Notes under the pieces: generated by a model
Databases searched by the model: none
The model's input: the letters and a program-made list of their open reading frames with translations, nothing else
Told to the model about the DNA's origin: nothing
Made by a program: the position numbers and the translations under genes
DNA from: RGIG4097 sp045613765
GTDB taxonomy: Bacteria > Bacillota > Clostridia > Christensenellales > CAG-917
Direction: 5' to 3'
NCBI GenBank assembly: GCA_045613765.1
Contig: JAZLBO010000018.1
Location: 71,605-135,604 of the forward strand
DNA length: 64,000 nucleotides
Part shown: piece by piece, positions 18,195 to 26,510 of the stretch
Layout of the letters: the number at the start of each line of letters is the position of its first letter
Position numbering within the stretch: position 1 is the stretch's first letter

Positions 18195-19227
18195 GAAAAT
18201 CTTGATTTTGGTCATCTTTGCCATTGTTTTGGCAGTATTTTTGGTTGCTTGCAATGATTCCACACCCGATTTTACCGATTACGGCTACTCTGTCAGTGGC
18301 AAAATCACCCTTCATGACCTTCCTGAAGGCATTTCTGCCGAAGTTTCTATACTCGTAAATGATGAAGAAGTCTGCACAACGAGTGAAAACGGCACTTTTA
18401 GTATAAACAAACTTTCAAAGGGCGACGAAGTCACGTTCTACAAAGACAACGTGATCTTCTACCCTGAAAAGCACCGCGTCACAGGCAACGTCTATGATTT
18501 GCGTATTGATGGTTACTACAAAGCCGACAGCGACAATGACGGCAGTAGTGATGACAACGACGCCGACACAAACCCTGACAACGACGTAGACAACGGCGAC
18601 AACGGGGATAATGACGGCGATATTGACAATGGAAATGATGGTGACGGCAATGAAGATATTGGTTTGCCGGAAATTATCTATAATTGCATAAATGCAGGTT
18701 TATTGTTTGAAAACAATCGTGTAAACTTTGTATTTTGCGTAAAACCCAATTTTTCAAAGATTGACGTCCTTTGGTGTCTTGAAGATGATTACACCATCAT
18801 TGAGGTTGATGAAACAATGGTTGTAGGCACTGTGTTTGTAGGCGAAACCGAATACGCACAATACTCTGTTGACGTATCTCAATATGCCATACAAGAGTGC
18901 TGCTTTATGGTGTCTGCGTACAACGATAACAACGTGCAAGGCAGTATGGCAAAGGCGTTCTTCACACCCGTAGGTGTATGTACACCCACACTCATAAGCA
19001 TTGACGAAACAACCCTTACAATCGAGAATATAGACCAAGATGCAGTGCATTTTCTTCTTGTCAACGGTGTTTCGGTGGGCGAAATCAACTCAAACACCTT
19101 TGATTTGGCAAACGTTCTCGCATATAATAACACTGAGGTCACAATCTCTGTATTAACCTACAAAGCAGGCTATATCCCTGCCATATCAAACACAATCACA
19201 ACCACGCTAAATATCTTTGATATTTAA
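18187..19227 (+). CDS. Lipoprotein with Asp/Asn/Gly-rich linker, unknown function
   Basis: 346 residues. A lipobox LVAC (Cys22) marks a lipoprotein. Residues about 30-100 form a carboxypeptidase-regulatory-like beta module (GKITLHDLPEGISAEVSI). About 115-158 is a low-complexity linker of Asp, Asn and Gly repeats, like calcium-binding or flexible spacers. The C-terminal part (about 160-346) has two further beta modules resembling those in the upstream gene. It starts inside the 3' end of that gene and is followed by a strong terminator, so the two make a secreted pair. Function unknown. Confidence 0.75.
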   Translation: MNKKILILVIFAIVLAVFLVACNDSTPDFTDYGYSVSGKITLHDLPEGISAEVSILVNDEEVCTTSENGTFSINKLSKGDEVTFYKDNVIFYPEKHRVTGNVYDLRIDGYYKADSDNDGSSDDNDADTNPDNDVDNGDNGDNDGDIDNGNDGDGNEDIGLPEIIYNCINAGLLFENNRVNFVFCVKPNFSKIDVLWCLEDDYTIIEVDETMVVGTVFVGETEYAQYSVDVSQYAIQECCFMVSAYNDNNVQGSMAKAFFTPVGVCTPTLISIDETTLTIENIDQDAVHFLLVNGVSVGEINSNTFDLANVLAYNNTEVTISVLTYKAGYIPAISNTITTTLNIFDI

Positions 19228-19280
19228 TTGTAATTTACAATATAATAAAAACTCTAAACTCAACTCAATAAACAAACAAA

Positions 19281-19301
19281 AAAACGGCTTAATGCCGTTT
19301 T
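19281..19301 (+). terminator. Intrinsic terminator of the exported-protein pair
   Basis: AAAACGGC and GCCGTTTT arms around TTAAT, followed by further T residues. Confidence 0.9.
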
Positions 19302-19454
19302 TCTTTTAATTTATTATATTGCTTTTATTGTTTCTTGATTGGCAGATGCCAAGTTTCATATTTTTTTTTACAAATACCAAAGGGGCTATTTTGCCAATAT
19401 ACATCTATGTTTTTTTATTAAAATCACAAGCGTTCAATACTTTGTATTGAAAAA

Positions 19455-19988
19455 TTATATTTCTTTGGTCAAAACAACCTTATACGTGCCCAATTTTCCA
19501 TTTTCGGACGTGCCTATAACAAATCGTTTGGCAACAAGTTTTTCGGGCAATTTGGTGTCTTTTACTCGGTTATACGCCATTTCCACCTTACTGTGATCAT
19601 CATCAAGGAACAATGACGTGTGGAAAAGGAAGTCTAAATCGTATTCGCGCAAGGGTATATTGTGCTTTTTTGCCAGAATATCGTTGATTTTGGCGCTTAA
19701 ATCATTAAGTTTTTCATTTTCTTGCATCCTAATCCAACAAATATTGCCGTGGTTTTCTATTTGTTTTACAGGAATTTCAAAGGGTTTTACGTCATCATAG
19801 ACACTCAAAATGGTTTCAACAATGTTTTCAAACTGATTTTTGTCAATTTCAAAGGAAATTTTCAACGAAATATGCATGGGCAAAGTAAAACAACTGTGCT
19901 TAAAACACATTTCCTTGTCAACTTCCATTGCTTTTGCTCTTATTTCATCATATTGACCATCAACGTCAATTCCTACCCAAACAAACAT
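19455..19988 (-). CDS. 2H phosphoesterase (2'-5' RNA ligase-like) family protein
   Basis: 177 residues if started at 19988, the ATG 8 nt after AAGGGG; another ATG two codons earlier is too close to that SD. Two HxS/T motifs, HIS in LPMHISL and HTS in FLFHTSL, about 95 residues apart, mark the 2H superfamily, which processes 2'-5' or cyclic phosphodiesters of RNA or nucleotides. The strand patterns around both motifs fit. The substrate cannot be told. It lies at the edge of the gene-free origin-proximal region. Confidence 0.75.
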   Translation of the reverse strand: MFVWVGIDVDGQYDEIRAKAMEVDKEMCFKHSCFTLPMHISLKISFEIDKNQFENIVETILSVYDDVKPFEIPVKQIENHGNICWIRMQENEKLNDLSAKINDILAKKHNIPLREYDLDFLFHTSLFLDDDHSKVEMAYNRVKDTKLPEKLVAKRFVIGTSENGKLGTYKVVLTKEI

Positions 19989-20586
19989 ATCCATCCCCTT
20001 TTCGTTTTCTAATCAAAATTAACCCAAATTGGATCAATCACTCAACACAACAATCTCAAAAAAGCAGTTTCGTATCCCAATTTTCAAGGTTTTTATGTTC
20101 TTCGCAGCCATCTGGCAAGATTTTTTATATGTTTTTGGCGATTTTAGAGCCTTTTAAGAGCCGTTGAACACAAGTTCAATCATTTACTCGGCATTACAAC
20201 CACCAACAAACACAGCGCAACAAGGCATTTTTTACAATCAATCGCCAATTTCCCATCTAAAACATGAGTTATGCTATTAAAATTGGCTTTTCAACCGTCA
20301 CAATAAGCAAAATTTACCAACAAATACCAAATTGGTCCATTTCAAACCCAATATTTGTATGGTTGTTTTGTGATTTTGTGCCTTGTCGGTCAACTTTTTC
20401 CAGCCAAACCACCGGCTTGCCCAATAAATTTACAAAAAATCAATAGCAAATCAGCGTATTTTTAGTATAACACCACTCATTTTTCTTTGCAAGATTATTT
20501 TCAACTTATAAAAAAGTGCCTATCTTTGATAGGCAAAGTGCAAAAAGCACATATTTTTACCCTAATTTTAGGACATTTTCGACCAT

Positions 20587-20602
20587 TTTACCACGTGAAA
20601 CA
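20587..20602. promoter_or_regulatory. parS: Weak parS-like site
   Basis: The right half CACGTGAAACA is intact, the left half is degenerate: 13 of 16 against the Bacillus parS consensus TGTTNCACGTGAAACA. Confidence 0.45.
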
Positions 20603-21046
20603 TTTGCAAAAATCGACAAAAATTTACATGGCGAAAGACGGGTTTACACGTGGCGTTCAAAATTTCAGTTTTGAGCCATAAAAATCATAAATTTACATGG
20701 ACAAAGATGGAAAATTATGAATTTTCTATAAAAAATGCCAAATTTTACATGGTGAAATGCGCAAAATTATAGATTTTGGATAAAAAAACACAATATTTGG
20801 TGCAAAAATCACATATTGAAACACTATAAAACAAATTCTATCCAAAAACTGCGTGAAACCGATTGGTTTTATTAATATTTTTGCGAAACATACAAGCCCA
20901 AAATTTCAATGGGAAAAGACAAGATTTTTCAAGGTAAATTTTAGATGGAGAAGAAACGAGAAATTATTTTCACACCCCTATTTTTGCCAAAAAACCACTC
21001 AAAAACGGGCATTTTTGCACTATTTTGGGCGATTTTGAGGGGTTTT

Positions 21047-21062
21047 GGTTTCACATGAAACA
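21047..21062. promoter_or_regulatory. parS: parS-like site
   Basis: GGTTTCACATGAAACA: 14 of 16 against TGTTNCACGTGAAACA, symmetric around the centre. Confidence 0.7.
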
Positions 21063-21079
21063 CTCACTCAAAATCAAAT

Positions 21080-21095
21080 TGTTCCACGTGAAACA
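21080..21095. promoter_or_regulatory. parS: parS site, perfect match to the Bacillus consensus
   Basis: TGTTCCACGTGAAACA matches TGTTNCACGTGAAACA at every position. It is the ParB loading site; a parB gene lies about 4 kb to the right. It is 17 bp from the neighbouring parS-like site. Confidence 0.9.
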
Positions 21096-22010
21096 TATAT
21101 TTTTAACACCATTTTAACCCCCTTTATCGCTTGTTTTTGCCCTTTATTATTCTTTCTCAGTAACACCCTGTGTTTTAGGGCGATTTTGGGCAAGATTTTG
21201 TGTTGATATTTGGGTGTTTTGTTATGTTTTTACCAATTTCGTAGCCTATCTGCCATTATTTTACCATCAAACACCATGTAAACTGCTCTTGCTTAACACC
21301 CCAACTGTTTTCGGGCAGTGTTTTAGTTGGTGTTTTGACGTGTTTTAAGGCGTTTTAATGGCTTTTGCAGGCTGTTTTGATGAGATTATCAAGTTAAATC
21401 AAACCTGCTCTTAAACGGCTTTTGGTGGCGTATTTGCGATATGGGCTTGAAGGTTGTAAAACTTGGCGTGTTTGACTTGTGGGTTTTGTTGCAAAATAAT
21501 TGCGCAATGTGGGTGCATAATGCATATATGTGTGTATGTATGCGATTGCGTGTATTGGGCGCATGGATGTTGTGTGATCACACCGTGCAATGTGTAGTAT
21601 GCGACAGTTTGGGCGACATGATGATGTTGACGCGATGGGTGTTGGCGCGAATATGGCAAATATTGATATGATTGTGACGGGGTGCTATTAATTGGTTGAT
21701 TAAAAGTTGTTGCTTGAATCTGTGTCGGTTTTGTTGTGATGGTTGGAGTGATAGAAAAACAGGTGTGTTGTTGGCAAAAAAATAGAAAATAAGACTATAT
21801 TTTGATGGTGTGGCGAGAATTTGTGGTCGTTTTGAGAAAAATACGATGGTTTGGACAGCAAACAAGCGGGAAGACGATAAAGGTATTTGCGTCCAGATAA
21901 AGTTGAATATGAGATTTGTGGGTTTTGATTTGAGATGATGATGGAAAATTTGGTTTGGGACTGATTTTTGGAAGGTTTTGATTTTGGGTATTATTATATA
22001 ATAAGGGCAA

Positions 22011-22026
22011 TGTTTTACGTGAAACA
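22011..22026. promoter_or_regulatory. parS: parS site
   Basis: TGTTTTACGTGAAACA: 15 of 16 against TGTTNCACGTGAAACA. Confidence 0.8.
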
Positions 22027-22381
22027 TTACTGTGTTTTTACAAATTCGTTTCATAGAAAAACAACACTGTTTATGTGGTTTTATTGGGTTTTTGAGATGG
22101 TTTTTGGGTTGTAAGGTGTTGTGTGATTGTGGGGTATAATGGATAGATTTTGCCGAAAGATAGGGTGTGGTTAATTTGGACGTCGGGTTGGGTGGCACGG
22201 TTGTGTGGGTGGAACAGATTGACGGCAAACGTAAGAGATTGTATAAGTGGGGGATGAAATTCTGTTGTTTGTAGGTTTTGTTTGATCGGGGAAATATTCG
22301 GCTTTTTGAAAATAAAAACAATAGAAAACAGGATATTTGGAAAAATTATTCTATGTGTTTGGTTTTTGAATTATATAGAAA

Positions 22382-22402
22382 AACCGAGCGCTTGGCTCGG
22401 TT
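22382..22402 (-). terminator. luxS terminator
   Basis: AACCGAGC and GCTCGGTT arms around a 5-nt loop; read on the minus strand the stem is followed by T5CTAT. It lies 100 bp after the luxS stop. Confidence 0.8.
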
Positions 22403-22502
22403 GTGTTGTTTGTTGAAATTTTGGTTTATTTTGTAGAAAAACTGCTTGTTTTGATTGATTTTTTTATATTTTTCTATGATTTTGGGCAGTTTTTTCTATA
22501 TA

Positions 22503-22931
22503 TTAGCCTTTCAAGATGAATAGATATTTGGCAATTTCTTCCTTGGCATTTTTAAGATTGTGTGAACGATAGTTGCCACATTCAATCTTCTTTGAGCCGG
22601 GGATTGTGTCGAGTTTAAGGCATTTTTCAAAGCAATCAACGACGAGTTTTTTTACTATTTCTACGTCATGAAGGTCAAATAAAAGAAGATAGAAACCTGT
22701 GCGACAGCCCATAGGTCCAAAATAGACAACTTTATCCTTGAAATCACTGTTTCTAATAACGGTTGCAAAGAGATGTTCTACTGTGTGCATACTTGCAGTG
22801 TGAAGATAATCTCCTTTGTTGGGTGCTTTGAAGCGAAGATCGTATGTGAAGACGTTGCCGTCAACTCTGTTGAGATATATGCCTTCTTTGAGAATATTGT
22901 GGTCGATACAAAATGATGTAATTCTTTCCAT
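22503..22931 (-). CDS. luxS: S-ribosylhomocysteine lyase LuxS
   Basis: 142 residues, slightly short of the usual 150-160. The metal-binding HTVEH (His49, Glu52, His53), the GPMGCRTGFYL segment with catalytic Cys76, and ECGNYRSHNL with Cys118 are all present. LuxS cleaves S-ribosylhomocysteine to homocysteine and DPD, the precursor of AI-2. It works directly after MtnN, whose gene is about 150 bp upstream on the same strand, so the two enzymes of the activated-methyl cycle are together. A long perfect palindrome stands immediately upstream of the start. Confidence 0.95.
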   Translation of the reverse strand: MERITSFCIDHNILKEGIYLNRVDGNVFTYDLRFKAPNKGDYLHTASMHTVEHLFATVIRNSDFKDKVVYFGPMGCRTGFYLLLFDLHDVEIVKKLVVDCFEKCLKLDTIPGSKKIECGNYRSHNLKNAKEEIAKYLFILKG

Positions 22932-22941
22932 TTTATTTTCT

Positions 22942-22968
22942 TTATAACTATACTGTGTATAGTTATAA
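22942..22968 (-). promoter_or_regulatory. Perfect palindrome upstream of luxS, candidate operator
   Basis: Two 12-bp arms, TTATAACTATAC and GTATAGTTATAA, around TGT, ending 10 bp before the luxS ATG. The arms contain TATAGT/TATAAC, so they may overlap the -10 region. It is not followed by a T-run, so a protein-binding site is more likely than a terminator (inference). Confidence 0.6.
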
Positions 22969-23077
22969 GTCCTTGTTTGGTTTGTTTTGCTTTTGTTTTG
23001 TGACTTAGTGCACTTGTGTCGGGTGTTTGGTTTTTTGCGACTTTTTTCAACCTATATACTTTGATTGATGGCTTGCC

Positions 23078-23770
23078 TTACTTGTTGCAGACGGCTTTCA
23101 AGATTGAAGGGAAGATTTCTTCGTATTTTGTGAGTCCTTTTTTGACTACTTCTGCAAAGGAGATATCTGCGCTTTCGTCGGCCTTGTCTGATATGACCTT
23201 GATTGAAAGAAGGGGAATATCGTTTCTCTTGGTGGCAATAACAAGACCTGCACACTCCATTTCACAGATTTGTGCACCAAAGGTACGAAGGTAGTTTTTG
23301 TCTTCTTTTGATGCAATAAATTTGTCGCCTGATGCCACGATTACTTTGGGAAGTTGATAACCAAGTTCCTTTTCAACTTTGTCTATAAGGTCTTGGCTTG
23401 CCTCAAAATAGATACTATCGTTGCCGTCATATTGTCCTGCAGGCACATTGTCTATGACACTTGTGTCAAATTGGTAGTGGACGATCTTGTGAGCAAGGAC
23501 GATATCTCCAACGTCAAAATTTTTGTCAAGTGAGCCGACAAATCCAAAGTTGAGAATTGCATCCACTTGGAATTTGTCAACGAGAAGTTGAACTGTCATT
23601 GCTGCACGAATTTCGCCTACGCCAGAACGGACGAGAAAGATCTCGTTTCCGTCAATGTCGAACTTGGAAATTGTGACGCCTGCCACATTGATTTCTCCTG
23701 TGGCTGTGCCCATTTTTTGATACAAGGGTGTTGTTTCGCCTGCCATTGCAGTTATGATGCCTATTTTCAT
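23078..23770 (-). CDS. mtnN: 5'-methylthioadenosine/S-adenosylhomocysteine nucleosidase
   Basis: 230 residues from MKIGIITAMAGE (23770), chosen because GGAGG sits 6 nt upstream; an ATG four codons earlier overlaps that SD. Catalytic Glu12 (AGETTP), the MECAG segment and the late SDKADESA with the general-acid Asp identify MtnN/Pfs. It hydrolyses MTA and SAH to adenine plus the thioribose product; the SAH product feeds LuxS. A promoter TTGCAT-N17-TAAAAT reads into it (23811-23816 and 23788-23793). Confidence 0.95.
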   Translation of the reverse strand: MKIGIITAMAGETTPLYQKMGTATGEINVAGVTISKFDIDGNEIFLVRSGVGEIRAAMTVQLLVDKFQVDAILNFGFVGSLDKNFDVGDIVLAHKIVHYQFDTSVIDNVPAGQYDGNDSIYFEASQDLIDKVEKELGYQLPKVIVASGDKFIASKEDKNYLRTFGAQICEMECAGLVIATKRNDIPLLSIKVISDKADESADISFAEVVKKGLTKYEEIFPSILKAVCNK

Positions 23771-23787
23771 AATTGCCTCCATCTCTA

Positions 23788-23816
23788 ATTTTACACGATT
23801 TCAAGGCGCAATGCAA
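23788..23816 (-). promoter_or_regulatory. Sigma-A-type promoter of mtnN
   Basis: On the minus strand, TTGCAT (23816-23811), a 17-bp spacer and TAAAAT (23793-23788). Confidence 0.6.
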
Positions 23817-23933
23817 GTGTAGAGCGGCTTTGTTTTTGGATTTTGCAACCGAAAACAAGATTGCCTGAATATTTTGTTGCAAGTGGCGATTTTTGTGGTA
23901 TTATATTTATATCAAGATTTTAAGGACAAAGAT

Positions 23934-24632
23934 ATGTCAATCAACAGATTATTGCTGACAGAAAGCGTCAAAGAATTATTTGATATACCCCTTGATGAAG
24001 ACAGTGTTGACACACTCGAGGCATACTATGATGCAGTGGTGGAAGCCAACAAAGAATTCAACCTTACGTCAATCACGGCAAAAGATGAGTTTGTTGTAAA
24101 ACACCTTATCGACTCAATCGCAGGTGTGCCTTTTATCCCTGAAAATGCAAAACTCATTGACGTGGGCAGTGGTGGTGGATTTCCATCCTTCCCCATAGCG
24201 TCAGTGCGCAGGGATGTTGACGTGACTGCCCTTGACTCAACTGCAAAGAAAATGAATTTTGTTGGTAGCACTGCAAAATTCTTGGGTGTAAAAAACCTTA
24301 AAACATTGTCTGGCAGAGCAGAAGAAATGAAGGACTTGTTTGGCGTTTATGACGTGGTGTGTGCAAGAGCAGTGTCACAACTTCCTATCCTTCTTGAAAT
24401 ATGTTCTCCCCTTATCAAAGTGGGTGGCATTATGCTTGCATATAAGACAGATGAAAGCGAGGTTGAAATATCACAATCGGCACTTGATAAACTCAATATG
24501 ACACACAAAAAGTCTTTTTCTTTCAACTTGCCCAATGGGGATAGACGTTGTATCATAGTCTTTAAAAAGACAAAAGACACCCCAAAACAATACCCTCGTC
24601 AATATGGTCAAATCAAAAAAAGACCTTTGTAA
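23934..24632 (+). CDS. rsmG: 16S rRNA m7G527 methyltransferase RsmG (GidB)
   Basis: 232 residues from MSINRLLLTE (23934), preceded by AAGGAC; the frame is open 20 codons upstream but without SD. The SAM-binding motif IDVGSGGGFPSFP and the CARAVSQLPILLE segment are characteristic. It methylates G527 of 16S rRNA; loss gives low-level streptomycin resistance in other species. rsmG is classically next to mnmG or parA-parB; here it is near parB but over 22 kb from mnmG. Confidence 0.95.
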   Translation: MSINRLLLTESVKELFDIPLDEDSVDTLEAYYDAVVEANKEFNLTSITAKDEFVVKHLIDSIAGVPFIPENAKLIDVGSGGGFPSFPIASVRRDVDVTALDSTAKKMNFVGSTAKFLGVKNLKTLSGRAEEMKDLFGVYDVVCARAVSQLPILLEICSPLIKVGGIMLAYKTDESEVEISQSALDKLNMTHKKSFSFNLPNGDRRCIIVFKKTKDTPKQYPRQYGQIKKRPL

Positions 24633-24654
24633 AATGATTTTATAAAAAAGAAAA

Positions 24655-24677
24655 CCACACGGCTGTGTGGCTTTTTT
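24655..24677. terminator. Bidirectional intrinsic terminator
   Basis: CCACAC/GTGTGG stem (24655-24660, 24665-24670) with an A-run before and a T7 run after; serves rsmG and the converging small gene. Confidence 0.85.
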
Positions 24678-24695
24678 TGTTTTTGTTTTGGTTGT

Positions 24696-25085
24696 TTATT
24701 CTGTAAAATATTTCAGCTTACAGTCGTCAACGATTTGTTGCATTTCTTTATAAAGATTGTTGTAGGTTGTTTCATACACTGTTGATGCATGGAAATATTC
24801 TTGCAGTTTTCTGTTGTATTCCTTTTTTGCAAAAATATTGAAAAGTCCGGGTTCATCAGGCTTGACAGGTCTCTTTAGGCTGCGTGCTTCTTTTTCCTTT
24901 TCCTCATAAAGTTTCTGTGCAGCAACCAATTCTTCATAGTGTGGTTGTTCGGTTTCTCTGTACATAGTAAGGTCAAGACCATAAGTGCCTTTTTGTGAGA
25001 GAAGTTTCCAACCAAATGCACCATATATGTCGGTCACTTTATCAACACCCTTATATGCCATAATATTCATTGTTTCTTTTGCCAT
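24696..25085 (-). CDS. Hypothetical protein, helical, in the usual parA position
   Basis: 129 residues with a good SD (AAGGAG) and a TTGATT-N17-TAAAAT promoter upstream. The first 45 residues (MAYKGVDKVTDIYGAFGWKLL) look globular with a GW motif; about 55-120 is strongly charged and helical (YEEKEKEARSLKRP, NRKLQEYFHAS). No Walker motif, so it is not ParA. I do not recognise the family. It stands between rsmG and parB, but terminators on both sides suggest separate transcription. Confidence 0.65.
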   Translation of the reverse strand: MAKETMNIMAYKGVDKVTDIYGAFGWKLLSQKGTYGLDLTMYRETEQPHYEELVAAQKLYEEKEKEARSLKRPVKPDEPGLFNIFAKKEYNRKLQEYFHASTVYETTYNNLYKEMQQIVDDCKLKYFTE

Positions 25086-25176
25086 AGTCTTTCTCCTTCA
25101 ACAGATATGATTGATAATTTGATTTTACCATAGGTTGCAACTGAAATCAATATTGATTTTTTTGCCCAAAAGAAAA

Positions 25177-25192
25177 CCCTACGATTGTAGGG
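25177..25192. terminator. Bidirectional intrinsic terminator after parB
   Basis: CCCTAC/GTAGGG stem with a T8 run on the plus side and TTTTCTTTT on the minus side; ends parB. Confidence 0.85.
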
Positions 25193-25200
25193 CTTTTTTT

Positions 25201-26082
25201 TTAGAGTTTTTCGTCGTACTTGAGTTTTTGCACGATTTCGTGAATTCTGTCAAGATCGTCCTTGTTGAAGTAGTCAATATAAATACGACCTTTTGTTTCG
25301 TTGCCGAGAATTCTAACCTTTGTTGCAAAGACGCGTTTCATATCGCCGACCATTTCCTTAAGTTCGATAGGAAGGGGTTGCTTTCTGGGGCCGGGTTGAA
25401 TTTTGGTACGTGTGAAGTAAAGGCGTACTTTTGTTTCAAGTTCACGGACAGAAAGACGGCTTGCAACTGCTTGATTGGCAAGTTGGACAAGATAGTTTTT
25501 GTCGTCGATTGAGATGAGTGCTCTTGCGTGACCGGGAGAAAGGTGTCCTTCCTTGACGAGATCTGTGACTTCCTTTGGAAGTTGCAAAAGACGAAGGGTG
25601 TTTGTGACGTAAGGACGTGACTTGCCAATGCGACCTGCCACTGCCTCTTGAGTGAGCCCATGGTTTTCCATAAGTTCTCTCATACCTTCTGCTGCTTCGA
25701 TTGCATTGAGATCTTCACGGTGCAAGTTTTCAATGAGAGCGATTTCTTGGATTTGTTGATTTGTGAGTTCTCTTACGATAACGGGAACACGTTTGAGTCC
25801 TGCCATGTATGCAGCACGGAAACGTCTTTCGCCTGCGATAATAAGATATCTGCCGTTTTCTTCAGTGACGAGAAGTGGTTGCAAAACTCCGTACGTTGCA
25901 ATAGAGTTGGACATTTCTCTCAAAGATTCTTCGTTGAATACCTTTCTGGGTTGTGCAGGGTTTCTGTCGATAAGTGTAATATCAACGTCAATTGCGTTTA
26001 CGCCAGCAATCTCAACCTTGACGTTTTCTTCGTTGTCGGTGTAAAGAGCATTGAGTTTTGATGTGTTTGCTTTTTGAGCCAT
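25201..26082 (-). CDS. parB: Chromosome partitioning protein ParB (Spo0J)
   Basis: 293 residues from MAQKANTSKL (26082), which has GGAGAG upstream; the longer frame has no SD. The CTPase/ParB box contains GERRFRAAYMAGL and ENLHREDLNAIEAAEG; the helix-turn-helix reads LTQEAVAGRIGKSRPYVTNTLRLL, with the SRPYV segment of ParB rather than the Noc version. It should load at the parS sites 4-5.5 kb to the left, spread by CTP-dependent clamping and recruit SMC. No parA is next to it or anywhere in the window, which is unusual. Confidence 0.94.
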   Translation of the reverse strand: MAQKANTSKLNALYTDNEENVKVEIAGVNAIDVDITLIDRNPAQPRKVFNEESLREMSNSIATYGVLQPLLVTEENGRYLIIAGERRFRAAYMAGLKRVPVIVRELTNQQIQEIALIENLHREDLNAIEAAEGMRELMENHGLTQEAVAGRIGKSRPYVTNTLRLLQLPKEVTDLVKEGHLSPGHARALISIDDKNYLVQLANQAVASRLSVRELETKVRLYFTRTKIQPGPRKQPLPIELKEMVGDMKRVFATKVRILGNETKGRIYIDYFNKDDLDRIHEIVQKLKYDEKL

Positions 26083-26510
26083 AATCTCTCTCCAAAAAAT
26101 GTTTATATAAATAAAATAACACAAAATTTTGGCAGTAGCAATAGGTTTCACGTTTTTGTTTCACATTTTTTCTAATTTGCAGAAATATCGCTCGGTGTTT
26201 TGCGATTTTATTTTGATATATAGCCACGATTTTGTAGCGTTTTGGAAGTGGTTTTTTCTTGAGTGGTTTTCAGTTGTACACGTAGGTGTGTGCACAACTT
26301 TTTGAGATATGGGGATAATATGTTGGTTGTCAACAAAAGTTGTCAACATATACACCACGATTTTTCCTTTTGTTTTTCGTGTATCTGTTGGTGTTTTCGT
26401 TGATTTTTTTATGTTTTTCTTGGGTGTTTTTGGACTTTTCCACTTGTCAACATTGCTTATTTATGATATAATTATTAAAAATAAAAAATTAAATACTAAT
26501 AGGCGAAAAA
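26083..26510. other. parB-dnaN intergenic region with repeated GTTGTCAAC palindromes
   Basis: 428 bp between divergent parB and dnaN. It has parS-like half sites (TTTCACG and TTTCACA near 26146-26165), a GTTGTACAC/GTGTGCACAAC inverted repeat near 26273-26297, GTTGTCAAC twice at 26326-26334 and 26339-26347 flanked by ATATGTTG/CAACATAT, and a related TTGTCAACA at 26444-26452 that forms the -35 of the dnaN promoter. The recurring motif may bind a regulator shared by these sites (inference). No perfect DnaA box. Confidence 0.6.
26444..26472 (+). promoter_or_regulatory. dnaN promoter
   Basis: TTGTCA (26444-26449), 17-bp spacer, TATAAT (26467-26472); leader of about 32 nt to the dnaN ATG. Confidence 0.8.

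Larger units (their letters stand above)
19995..22502. other. 2.5-kb gene-free region with parS-like sites and base-skew switch
   Basis: No reading frame here has an SD, conserved motifs or normal composition. It holds four parS-like sites, short degenerate TTTACATGG repeats (20623-20760), a hairpin with AACACC and GGTGTT arms (about 21294-21335), many TAGAAAA motifs to the right of 21.7 kb, and the luxS terminator. On the plus strand C exceeds G on the left (for example 14 C to 6 G at 20041-20100) and G greatly exceeds C on the right (for example 22 G to 0 C at 22081-22140). I infer a centromere-like and origin-proximal region. Confidence 0.7.

Noticed and set aside
21578..22321. 247-codon minus-strand open frame
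   Set aside because: Very biased composition from the strong skew of the gene-free region, no SD, no domain pattern, and it spans a parS site.
24696..25085. parA gene
   Set aside because: No Walker A motif and only 129 residues.
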